Below, one piece after another: positions 55,669 to 64,000 of a stretch of DNA of 64,000 bases (within the stretch, counting starts at the first letter, position 1; the number at the start of each line of letters is the position of its first letter). Both the position numbers and the translations under genes were made by a program. Source of the stretch: Dicyema japonicum. Its lineage: Eukaryota; Dicyemida; Rhombozoa; Dicyemidae. The stretch spans positions 1,226,143 to 1,290,142 of the forward strand of contig RDEW01000014.1 in NCBI GenBank assembly GCA_011109175.1, in the 5' to 3' direction. Below the pieces are notes generated by a model that saw only the letters and a list, made by a program, of their open reading frames with translations, did no database searches and was not told the origin of the DNA.

Positions 55669-57194
55669 AACTGCACGCTGACTATTCTACAATTAAATGT
55701 AATTGGAATCCTTAATAAAGTTTAGGAATTACGATCCCTCTTACCCCATTTGAGAGTGAATATTGCCCTCATTCAAGAATCGAAGCTCTTTATAAAGTCC
55801 CCAATACCTTGTTTTCCTGGATATTGTGTACTTCGCAAGGACCGAACAAGAAGTTTCAGAGGAAAACTATTATTGACTATCGTTATGGATGGACTTAAAT
55901 AAACGAATGTCATCCCTTTTGTATCTTCTCTCAGCGAAGGGGATTTTATTCTGGAACAGATTTCTATTGAAGTTCCCTTTTCTTCGACGAGATGTTTTAC
56001 ACTGTGTAATGTCTATATCCCGCCTCAGGGGTCATGTACTACTTCCTACATCCCCAACCTATTGAGACTGTGTGGACTAAAGGATCTGTTACTATGCGGA
56101 GACTTAAATGCCAAACATCCACTCTGGGTCCGGACACAATCAGCCGACAGTCGCGGCGACTACATCCTTTCCATACTTAATGATTTGACTATCCTCAATG
56201 ACCCGGACACCCACACAAGGACCCCGTCCCGCAGAAGGGACACTCCAACATCCCCGGACCTGTCCCTCTGCTCTCCTTCTATGGCTGGATGTATTTCATG
56301 GAATGTTCGTTATGGTTTCTCAAGCGACCATAACCCCATTGTGTTGAGACTTAGAAGGTCTATTTGTTCACCGTGTTGATCTACAGTTCAAAAATTACTT
56401 GAAAGTTGACTAACAAGGTTTCAGGACGTATGTGGACAATAGTCTCCTTGACCTTACTATGGTTAATTGTAAAGTAGAGAAGACGGCCAAGATTCTGTCT
56501 GCTATCATTTTGAAAGCTGATAAACTAATTATATCTGTCGCCTCTTACAAGAAGTTCAATCCAAGAATATCATTGCAAAGTGTGTCACTCATCAAGAAAC
56601 GAGATGTGCTGAAGAGGAAAAAAACGCAGACAAATAACTCCTTCTACTCCATACGTTCACTGAATACCAAATTATCTGAGTTATCCGAACTAACAACATA
56701 CTCAAATGGAGCCGCCTAGTTGGACGACTATGTCACAAAAACTCTTGTGCCACATTTTGGAAAACGCTAAGAAGGATCAATAACCCTATCAATGAGAAAG
56801 ACCGCGGAACTGAGGCCGTTAATTGGAACGCTTCGGAACCCTCACGCGAACACGATTATGAAGTACTACGTATCGATCAGCCGTAAAGATTTTTCTCGGG
56901 CCGCAACAAGAACCGTATTCCACCTTCTTCACCTCCCATGATGTTGACAAGACTATTAAATTGCTACGCCCCACTCGTGCTTGTGGTTCCGACGGTATTT
57001 GTACTATTCATCTCAAACACCTTGGACCTCAGTCACGGGCCATACTATCTAGGCTGTACAGCGACTCTATCAACTACCATACGCTACCTAATATATGGAA
57101 GAACTCCTTGAATACGCCAATTCTAAAGCCTGGAAAAGCAAAAGACGTTCCCTCTTCTTACCGCCCCGTCTAAATAACTTGTGTTTTATCAAAA

Positions 57195-58262
57195 TTGCTG
57201 GAAAAGCTTGTATTAATGCGTATCTCTCATGTTCTACATCTACCAGTATTTCAACATGGTTTCAGAACAGACAGTTCTACAACGACTCATTTGGGTTCTA
57301 TCTCCCAGTTTATTACTGATGGCTTCAACATGAGAACACACTTACGGACGGCCTTAGTATCCATCGATATACAGAAGGCCTTTGATTCTGTTACGAGAAA
57401 ACTCCTAACGCAAAAGATTTTTAATTCCAACTTACATCCGAACATCAAGCTATGGCTGCAGAATTTCTTAACTGGGCGACGCGGAATGGTCCGGATTAAC
57501 AAAACAACTTCAAAATCAAGATTACCCCCCAATGGGGTCCCGCAAGGCTCCCCTCTGTCTCCTCTCTTATTTAACTTACTTCTACACGATTTACTTACTA
57601 TCAATGATCAGGACACCATGTTTTTATCTTATGCGGACGACTTTATTATCGCTGCAAGGGACAAATCTCCCTCCAGGGCTGTGGCGGTGGTTCAGTCACA
57701 CTTCAACCAGATGTGTGACTGGCTATCCATAAATTTGCTGTCTGTGTCTGCATCCAAGTCTCAGTTCACGCTATTTACTACGGACAGAAAATTTAAAGGT
57801 AGGCTTGAAATATTCTCCGGAAACATTCCCATCCTTTATACACGAATCCAGAAAATACTTGGAGCAACTTTCGACTATCTGATGACGTTTGCCAGTCACA
57901 CGGAGGAGGTGTTAACCAAGGGTCTTCGAAAATGGAACGTCCAAAAAGCCATCGTAAAAAAGAGCCCCTTCCCTCCTACTGCTTGTATCAGCGAAGTATA
58001 TCTCCAAATTATTGCGCCGACGATTGAATATGCCTGTTCTGCCTGGAGATTCGCCATTCCTTCTACGAAGGTGGAGCGTGTGAATTCTATCAGACGGAAG
58101 ATAATGGGGCACATACAATCAGACTCCACATCCGTCCCCAGTCTGCTTTTAGAGGAGGCGACGGTGAGAAATGGCCAGGGTTTCTTACGTTTTTGCAAGG
58201 AACTGGAAAACCCATTCAAGGAAAAGTTGGCCCAATTCGGTAGGAATTTCGGTCGGTTATAA
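57195..58262 (+). CDS. CR1-like reverse transcriptase domain, 355 codons open
   Basis: Contains the main RT motifs: VLHLPVFQHGFRTDSSTTTH, VSIDIQKAFDSVTRKLLTQK, NGVPQGSPLSPLLFNLLLHD, FLSYADDFIIAARDKSPSRA, SINLLSVSASKSQFTLFTTD, KILGATFDYLMTFASHTEEV and PTIEYACSAWRFAIPSTKVE. Both YADD aspartates are present. It lacks its own start because the fingers region lies in another frame upstream (56961-57173). Without the upstream APE in frame it is not functional, although this segment is undamaged. Confidence 0.85.
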   Translation: MLEKLVLMRISHVLHLPVFQHGFRTDSSTTTHLGSISQFITDGFNMRTHLRTALVSIDIQKAFDSVTRKLLTQKIFNSNLHPNIKLWLQNFLTGRRGMVRINKTTSKSRLPPNGVPQGSPLSPLLFNLLLHDLLTINDQDTMFLSYADDFIIAARDKSPSRAVAVVQSHFNQMCDWLSINLLSVSASKSQFTLFTTDRKFKGRLEIFSGNIPILYTRIQKILGATFDYLMTFASHTEEVLTKGLRKWNVQKAIVKKSPFPPTACISEVYLQIIAPTIEYACSAWRFAIPSTKVERVNSIRRKIMGHIQSDSTSVPSLLLEEATVRNGQGFLRFCKELENPFKEKLAQFGRNFGRL

Positions 58263-58471
58263 AAAAGTGCACGCCAATTAAATTCCTTTGCAAAAGAAAA
58301 AGAAGGCGTTTCCGGAATGCGGTTGGGTCGGAACTGAGGCCGTTACTTGGGTCATCAGAAGATTAGATGAAGAGAGTTCGGATGTTGTTGGAGGCTGAAA
58401 TCACCTAATTAGTTAGTTTTGACCTATCTTTTTTGGTGGTCTTGGGGTTAAACAATTAAATTCGGGTAAAC

Positions 58472-58661
58472 CTAGCGCGCCTTCGCTCCGGTCATCATGT
58501 GGATGTGATCGCCTACCTGTAAAAAACCAGGCAGTCGTCACTTTGCCCTTCATGTAAACTTGATGACCAGGGGACAGATCACCAATTTCATGCACTTTGC
58601 CATTTTCTGTGTAATCCCTAAACGAGATCAACCTTTTTGGATCTCTGGAAACGTCCGTCAT
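58472..58661 (-). CDS. Small protein of unknown function, 54 residues, one 25-nt intron
   Basis: ATG 58661-58659 opens MTDVSRDPKRLISFRDYTEN and runs through GKVHEIGDLSPGHQVYMKGK. A 25-nt GT-AG intron with a pyrimidine-rich end (58517-58541) then joins to VGDHIHMMTGAKAR and TAG at 58472-58474. Without splicing the frame continues into LINE sequence. Base composition is more GC-rich than the surroundings, and the start context (actaccaATG) looks reasonable. I recognise no family. It lies 147 bp downstream of the MDH1B stop on the same strand. The 3' end of a CR1-like LINE abuts its stop codon, so the true C-terminus could have been lost. It could also be the last exons of a longer gene. Confidence 0.5.
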
Positions 58662-58808
58662 TGGTAGTTACGTTTTTGTTAGCCACCGGGTTCCTTCACT
58701 TGAAGGGAGCGGGGGTGAATAAATGATCAGCTGTAGAATCAGTTCAATTGGATTTCTGTGTAAGAATTAAATAGAAACAAAGTTATTGATATATTAGTGA
58801 ATTATATA

Positions 58809-60423
58809 TTAATTTTCTTGACTTTCCTCTGACTTTTTAAATTGCATCAAATGTTTATCAATTCTAGTTTTATCCTTGACAGAGACGTAGTTTTCATATA
58901 AATATTGTTGATTCTAATTCTCTAATATCAAATTACCTTAACGCACTCAAAAATATTTTTTATATCATCATTACTGAGCTCAATGTCCTCCACAACAGAC
59001 CATCCCCCGTTCTGGGAAAAAACAACAGGAAAATTAAAAACAATATTTTCAGGGACCTCAAACCACCCTAGCATTCAAAAAAATTATACCTTGGGAAATA
59101 ATCCCAATCGAATAAATGTTCCCGTCTCCTGAGCACAGCCACTGTTCCAAAATGTTAAGGATTTTATTAACGTGGGCCAAAGCACCTGATTTATTGCAAA
59201 CTAGGTTAGAAATGTCGCTATCATCGACCAACGATGTTTCAATCCACTTAAATTAACCCAGCCATACGTTTTGATCATACAAAACATCCTTCAAAGGTCT
59301 TCTAAAGTCATTCGTTGACTTTTGGATAGCTCCATCAGAATTCAATACTTTACAGTACTTGTAGCTGATGTAGAAATAGTTGTAAAAGTTACCCCAGTAT
59401 AAGAGGTCACTCACATTGGCGACTGGTACTTGGATCTTTTTTGCAATCTTATTACGAATCTTTTAAATAAAAATAAAAACTTTAATGTCTGCATTTCCGT
59501 TTATAGTGATAACGTTTGACCAGTAAAAGTAGCCATTGCTTGAGGAATAAAATATTTGGGCAAATAAATGAACATCACCGTCAATTCCACAGAAAACATA
59601 CTTTGTTGTCATTTTACAACATTTTTTACACAACATTGAGTATAATTCACACAGTTCCTTGCTGAATCCACCGACAAAAAATACAATGTCACTTCCAACT
59701 AAAACGTCATCAAGCTTGGTAGAGGTTAAGACTTTCCTTAAAGAGTCAAACCCAACATTTTCCAGGTCCTCTATTTTTTTCAATATTTCATCTTGTTCAT
59801 CATAAACATTTAGTTGGACATCCTTTCCTTTACATATTTTGGAGGACAAAAGTTCTTGGGCCAAAAACAGGCCTCCCTGGCTTCCTACATCCACAATTGT
59901 AATCACGGTTGGGTTTATAGTTTCTTTTTCAATTTTATACTAAAAATATAATTTTGAGACAACCTTTCTATCAGTCTCCAACTTCCATTCTAAATTTTCT
60001 TGGGCAATAAGCTTTATTCTTTCAGTACAGAGTGTACATTTAACATTATAATATTCGTGTGCATATTCTTGGAAATCGTTTATTCTAAAAATATATTTAA
60101 TTCATTTTAAATATTTAATAATAAATTACCCGCCAATTAAAATTATTTTTCCACCAGTATTTATTAACTCTCTGTATATTAGTGGAGAATGTTTATGACT
60201 CCATTTATTATCAGAACATATTTGAGTTAACCATTCCTAATTTAATAAACAAAATTATGTACATCCCATTGAGATTGTAATTTCTGTACTTTAGTGATAT
60301 GAAAGTCATCAAAGTTTGCTTTCAAATAGTCCCCTATATTTTCTGCAATCGTATAAAACGGACAATCTGCAATTCCTATTAAGTTATATTTCATTAATTA
60401 CCACAAATTACCAATTTTGCCAT
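58809..60423 (-). CDS. MDH1B: Malate dehydrogenase 1B-like protein, eight micro-introns
   Basis: Nine exons give 468 residues in frame. Introns: 60376-60401, 60237-60262, 60085-60129 (45 nt), 59940-59963, 59460-59480, 59247-59267, 59068-59089 and 58914-58936; all but the third are 21-26 nt. It matches MDH1B from the first residue: MAKLVICGIADCPFYTIAEN, WDEWLTQICSDNKWSHKHSP, GGINDFQEYAHEYYNV, ERIKLIAQENLE, a Rossmann-type VITIVDVGSQGGLFLAQEL, LYWGNFYNYFYISYKYCKV, YDQNWIETSL, PENIVFNFPVVF and GGWSVVEDIELS. MDH1B is a divergent malate dehydrogenase paralogue found mainly in animals and linked to ciliated cells. Whether it is enzymatically active is not evident here. Upstream lies a 48-bp tandem duplication, so regulatory sequence is very short. 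Confidence 0.92.
60085..60129 (-). other. 45-nt intron of MDH1B
   Basis: GT-AG, phase 2, between GG and INDFQEY. It is the longest intron found in the window and very AT-rich. Confidence 0.8.
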
Positions 60424-60437
60424 TACTTAGTTATAAA

Positions 60438-60533
60438 TTTTTATTTTTTAATATATAAAATGAAAAACAAAAAATAATTACTTCATTTATTTTTTAATAT
60501 ATAAAATGAAAAACAAAAAATAATTACTTCATT
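60438..60533. repeat. 48-bp tandem duplication upstream of MDH1B
   Basis: Two adjacent copies of a unit containing aatatataaaatgaaaaaca, starting 15 bp upstream of the MDH1B ATG. A third, partial copy follows. Confidence 0.85.
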
Positions 60534-60667
60534 TGGTTTTTAATATATAAAATAAACGTTAAGAGCGAATTAATACTCCTTCAGTTCCTTAAAAGTTTGG
60601 AAAAGCAGTCGACTGTTTGTTTGCGAAGGTCGGGGATTCTGCGAGTAATAAAAACAAAAAATAGCAC

Positions 60668-61680
60668 TTGGCTACAATCGCAGGATATCTTGCCTCTAAA
60701 TATGCAATTGCCGACAGGGAAAGCATAGATATTAAGTCCCTCAAGGACACTCAGAGGAAATATTTGTTAAATAAAATTTATTGCAGAACACTACACTCTA
60801 TTTTGTTCAAATGTATTGATGAAACAATTGTCGATCTATCTACTTCCTCGGAATGGTTATCCAAGAAAAATAACGGCTCACTGAACGAAGCATTGTACTG
60901 TCTTTTGTAAGATAGGAATTTGTTTTTTGCACACACGGGGTCATTATGCAACTATTGTAAAAAAGCAGAACAACTGTTGATCATTTGGCCACTCAATGTG
61001 GTAAAATGCTAAACTAAGTGGTAAAGTGCATCCATCTTCATCTTTGTCGAATTTATGGAATCAAAAGAAGCAGGAAATTGAAAGGACATTCGGTTCAATC
61101 AATATTGACGAATCAAAATGTCGAAATCAGAGTTGACATGTCAATTATGACAGAAACAAAAGTCCAATTCAACAAACCTGATATTTTTGATTACAACAAA
61201 ATAAAGAAGAAAGTAACCTTAGTCAAAGTGGTCATTACCTCACAAGAACGACGACTAAAGCAAGTTGAAGTTGAGAAACTTCACAAACATGAATTGCTTT
61301 CAAACGAACTTTCGATGCTCTATGAATGCAAGTAAAGATTATTCCAGTGGTTTTGACATAAGTAGTTTTGACATGGAGCTGTGTCAAGATGCTTCAAAAA
61401 TCATATGGATAAATTATCTATTAAAGAATCAACGAGGACTTACATCCAATTGATTGTTTTGAAGAGAACGCTCGAAAGTATGCTCATTGAACAAAAGCAT
61501 GGGATACCCCTCTGCTACCTCCAAACTTTTGGAACTGGTATGCCGTGAGGACAACCCACTGGTCTCTAACGGAGATATTTCGACTGAATCTGATGTGGAG
61601 ATGGGGAGTAACAGGGAGTTTATGGCACACTCTTCTTCTAAGAGAAAAAGTGGGATCGAGGGTGGAGTATTGGGCCAAGT
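60668..61680 (+). mobile_element. R2-like zinc finger/endonuclease module (family D2), third copy
   Basis: Encodes LATIAGYLASKYAIADRESI, TLHSILFKCIDE, a damaged CNYCKK finger region, CIHLHLCRIYGIKRSRKLKG, HSVQSILTNQNVEIRVDMSI, NKPDIFDYNKIKKKVTLVKV and the terminal NREFMAHSSSKRKSG. It is collinear with 15106-16340, and its 5' boundary (ttggctacaatcgca) is the same as there. The endonuclease motif L-I-E-V-G-I-T is L-V-K-V-V-I-T here, so a catalytic acidic residue is lost. The RRHNE block is deleted. Dead copy. Confidence 0.75.
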
Positions 61681-62285
61681 TGTCCAGATATCACGCTTTA
61701 CTCTCCAGCCTTTTAATGTCATGAATGATCCATCAAAACACATGAGAACATCAATCATGGAGTCAGACCCACTCCTGAAATTTGGAAGACCATTCGAGAC
61801 GTTTCAAGTGAGGGTGAAAGATCATCCGAGATGGATCACAACCAAAAGGACCATAAGAAGTCGGATGTACCCCCGATATATCTCAGCAAGCCGAAAAAGA
61901 AACTGGATATGCTCTACTGACTGAAAACGAGATAAATGTATTGAAAGCCATTAAAACAACCTATTCTAACGGACCTGATAAGATCCCAATGATCCTCCTA
62001 ATGAATCTTGGGGACTATAGAATCGCTGCATTAACGAATATATTAAACCACTCTATTAACAAGAATTATATTATAGTCTTATGGGAGCTTTCCCACTTAT
62101 GTACAATTTTGAAACACGGAAAAGTCAAGGATCCTGCTACATACAGACCTGTATCGTTATTGTGCTCGTTTTAGAAAATCCTAGAAAAGCTGGTTCTTGA
62201 AAAAATCAATAATTTTCTCCGGGACATGTCATTTCAACGTGGTTTCAAAACGGATAGGTATACTTCAACCCATTTATCTGCATTG
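61681..62285 (+). mobile_element. CR1-like LINE fragment (RT fingers)
   Basis: VLKAIKTTYSNGPDKIPMIL, ALTNILNHSINKNYIIVLWE, KVKDPATYRPVSLLCSF, then KILEKLVLEKINNFL and FQRGFKTDRYTSTHLSAL is the first part of a family-C RT. It breaks off before the palm. Confidence 0.75.
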
Positions 62286-62790
62286 ACTAGCTAGACGTGC
62301 TTGTGTGGGAACGAAGTTACAAATTATTACGAACTTTATATTAGTTCTCCAGATTCCTCTGGTTTGATGCTGCCTCGTATTTGATTTAATTAATAAAATG
62401 TTTCTTACGTTATTATTTTTTCGGGTCTCAGCCTTTTCCCAAGCTGACCGTGGGTGAGTTGTTGTCATAGCAAGGTTGGAAGGAGAGAGGTCATCAGGAC
62501 AGGTGGCGTCCCAGGGGAGATATCTACCACTTTCCCAGCACATGTGGCGTCCCAAAATTTATTCCGTAAGGATCTTCCTGGACACTGAGNACGTTATTAT
62601 TTTTTAGGGTCTCAGCCTTTTCCCAAGCTGACCGTGGGTGAGTTGTTGTCATAGCAAGGTTGGAAGGAGAGAGGTCATCAGGACAAGTAGCGTCCCAGGG
62701 GAGATATCTACCACTTTCCCAGCACATGTGGCGTCCCAAAATTTATTCCGTAAGGATCTTCCTGGACACTGAGTCAAAAATCTTCTCTAT
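62274..62790 (-). mobile_element. D1 endonuclease-like fragment joined to an RT scrap, duplicated around an N
   Basis: On the minus strand an RT motif (KIFDSVSRKILTE) runs within a few codons into SGRYLPWDATCPDDLSPSNL followed by AMTTTHPRSAWEKAET. The W-D-A-T segment is equivalent to V-W-D-A-T in 17183-17920. The sequence occurs twice (about 62405-62589 and 62591-62772) with one N at 62590 between, again pointing to an unresolved contig overlap. Confidence 0.7.
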
Positions 62791-63430
62791 ATTTACTGAA
62801 CCAGCACGCTTTTCAGTTTTGATATCCTTTTAGTTCCGTCCACTAATTGTCTTATGTCTTCAGATTATTTCTCGTTGGATTAGTTCTCTCGTTTCAGCAT
62901 CAATTGGATGTGATGGACGTTCAGGGAGACTCATGAATATTTTGCGAGCTCGGAATATAATCTAGATATTTGCTTGATAAAACGTGTGAAAGCGGGCCAT
63001 AATGCTAGTGAAAAGTTAACCTTAATTCTAGGGAATGACGGTGGAGGGGATATTTACATATTAACAACTGTCAATCGGAGAGAAAGTAGGCGGATTCTCA
63101 GAGTTAGTTGTTCCAGCGTGTCGTCTTAGGGGGAAGGATCAATATATGGTTCCTGATTGGCGTAATAAGGCCTCCTCTCCCTCCATGGCTTCTATCTAGC
63201 CTGAAAACTAAGTATCCTGGAAAGTTGGAGGTTGGCCGCCGTGGTTTTAGTTTTGCCTCTTGGAAAAGAGCTATATCCACTGAATGTTTGACTAGAAAGC
63301 GTTGTCCTCGACGTCTCAGCAAGAAAAAAGCAGGATCCGACACCATCAGCGCCTCCATGGTTGCGTGATAGTGAGTTTGAAACACTTCAAGTGAGGGATG
63401 CCACCACGTAGATGAGTCACGCAACATCAA
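62791..63430 (-). mobile_element. CR1-like LINE 5' part (APE start and linker)
   Basis: The minus strand from 63430 gives SVDIALFQEAKLKPRRPTSN, FPGYLVFRLDRSHGGRGG and LITPIRNHILILP, matching the start of the APE domain in 55740-55830 (VNIALIQESKLF...FPGYCVLRKDR). Between 63060 and 62870 decayed linker sequence resembles 22990-23150. The endonuclease core is missing. Confidence 0.72.
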
Positions 63431-64000
63431 ATTAAATTAAGGATTTCATTAATAATGATAACACCAGAAGACCNTAATAAATTCTTTCATATATTTGGAA
63501 ATGTAGGAATTGATAGAATAGTTGCATAACCTAGATAAAACGATCTGTGTCTGAGGTCCTAAGCACAGGCACTGTCAGGGTCACAGGCACGGGTGAGGCG
63601 TAGTAATTTAATAGACTTGTCCACATCATGAGGACTGAAGAAGGTAGTATATGGTTTCTGTTGTGGACCACATCATTTGATAGATCGACACATAATATTA
63701 CATAAGATTGTATGCAAGTTTCTGTGCGGATTCTAAGGCACTACGAGTAATGACTTTTACGGAGATGATGTAGAAATTAACATTATGTCGGTTTTCAGAA
63801 TTACTGAAGTTAATATCTTGGATACCTTGTCAATTTAAAAGTTTTCAAAAGCGAATAAGTAAATGATTGTTTATATGAGCGCTAAAACCAATCCAATCAG
63901 TCTTCGAACTTTGTAGAAAACCATGAGAAACAAATAGGTCTTTTGAGCCTTTAACACAATTGGGTTATAGTCGCTTGAAAAACAATGGTTAACAGTACAC
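63431..64000. other. No recognisable feature; N at 63474
   Basis: No coding or repeat signal recognised. A single N marks another sequence join. Confidence 0.4.

Larger units (their letters stand above)
55300..58460 (+). mobile_element. CR1-like LINE (family C) with a 2A-type peptide upstream of the endonuclease
   Basis: In order: a hydrophobic stretch ending SGDVEPNPGP (55639-55668), APE domain pieces (LTILQLNVIGILNKV, VNIALIQESKLF, LCNVYIPPQG, LLCGDLNAKHPLWV, FSSDHNPIVL) and linker (56432-56719). Then come RT fingers (TRACGSDGICTIHLKHLGPQ, about 56970) and the RT proper (57195-58262). The 3' end carries ttggggttaaacaattaaa at about 58442. Frameshifts and stops separate APE parts and the fingers from the RT. 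Confidence 0.85.

Noticed and set aside
1-64000. tRNA, rRNA or CRISPR features
   Set aside because: I saw no tRNA cloverleaf with TPsiC-like arm, no rRNA core sequence and no regularly spaced repeats. The recurrent GGGGTTA boxes are LINE 3' ends.

Overview
This is a eukaryotic (animal) genome fragment, AT-rich and dominated by transposable elements. A few compact host genes sit between the elements. I reconstructed exon-intron structures for seven genes by hand. Six are recognisable: a sterol isomerase (EBP), a TPR protein resembling the N-terminus of Tonsoku-like (TONSL), SURF6, the telomerase/Cajal-body WD40 protein WRAP53/TCAB1, a choline-transporter-like SLC44 protein and malate dehydrogenase 1B (MDH1B). 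The seventh is a 54-residue protein of unknown function. Together they carry 42 introns. Forty are 19-28 nt long and the other two are 39 and 45 nt. With these introns removed, every coding sequence stays in frame from start to stop. Introns this short, together with metazoan gene content and a cilium-associated gene (MDH1B), point to a dicyemid mesozoan or a close relative. That assignment is an inference; no species marker is visible.

Layout: 1-7300 holds decayed RTE-like and CR1-like LINE remnants plus long stretches without recognisable genes. 8370-9890 is a decayed PDE1-type phosphodiesterase pseudogene that keeps a 22-nt intron. Its 3' part recurs inverted on the far side of EBP (10711-11352). 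12834-16727 is a pogo/Tigger transposon with TA target duplication whose interior has been replaced by R2-like endonuclease modules and LINE fragments. 17183-18130 is a LINE C-terminus with another endonuclease-like domain. 18274-19640 is the TPR gene. 20040-30510 is continuous LINE sequence, including a nearly complete Jockey-like element with gag ORF1 (25150-29110). 30510-36300 is a mosaic of LINE fragments. 36345-38359 is a hAT/ZBED-like DNA transposon. 38876-39771 is SURF6. 40390-42550 is three LINEs nested in one another. 42646-46542 is WRAP53 and SLC44, convergent and 70 bp apart. 46850-58460 is mostly LINEs: a nearly intact RTE-like copy at 49139-52425, a second Tigger at 53604-55290 and a CR1-like element with a 2A-type peptide at 55300-58460. 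58472-60423 holds the small gene and MDH1B. The rest is more LINE and endonuclease-module debris.

The elements fall into families that recur across the window: (A) RTE-like, one APE-RT ORF; (B) Jockey-like, with gag zinc knuckles and a 3' hairpin; (C) CR1-like, with RT motif SYADD; (D1 and D2) two kinds of C-terminal zinc-finger plus restriction-like endonuclease fragments; plus pogo/Tigger and hAT. Single N characters mark joins between assembled pieces, and several are flanked by near-identical duplicated sequence, so local order there should be treated with care.
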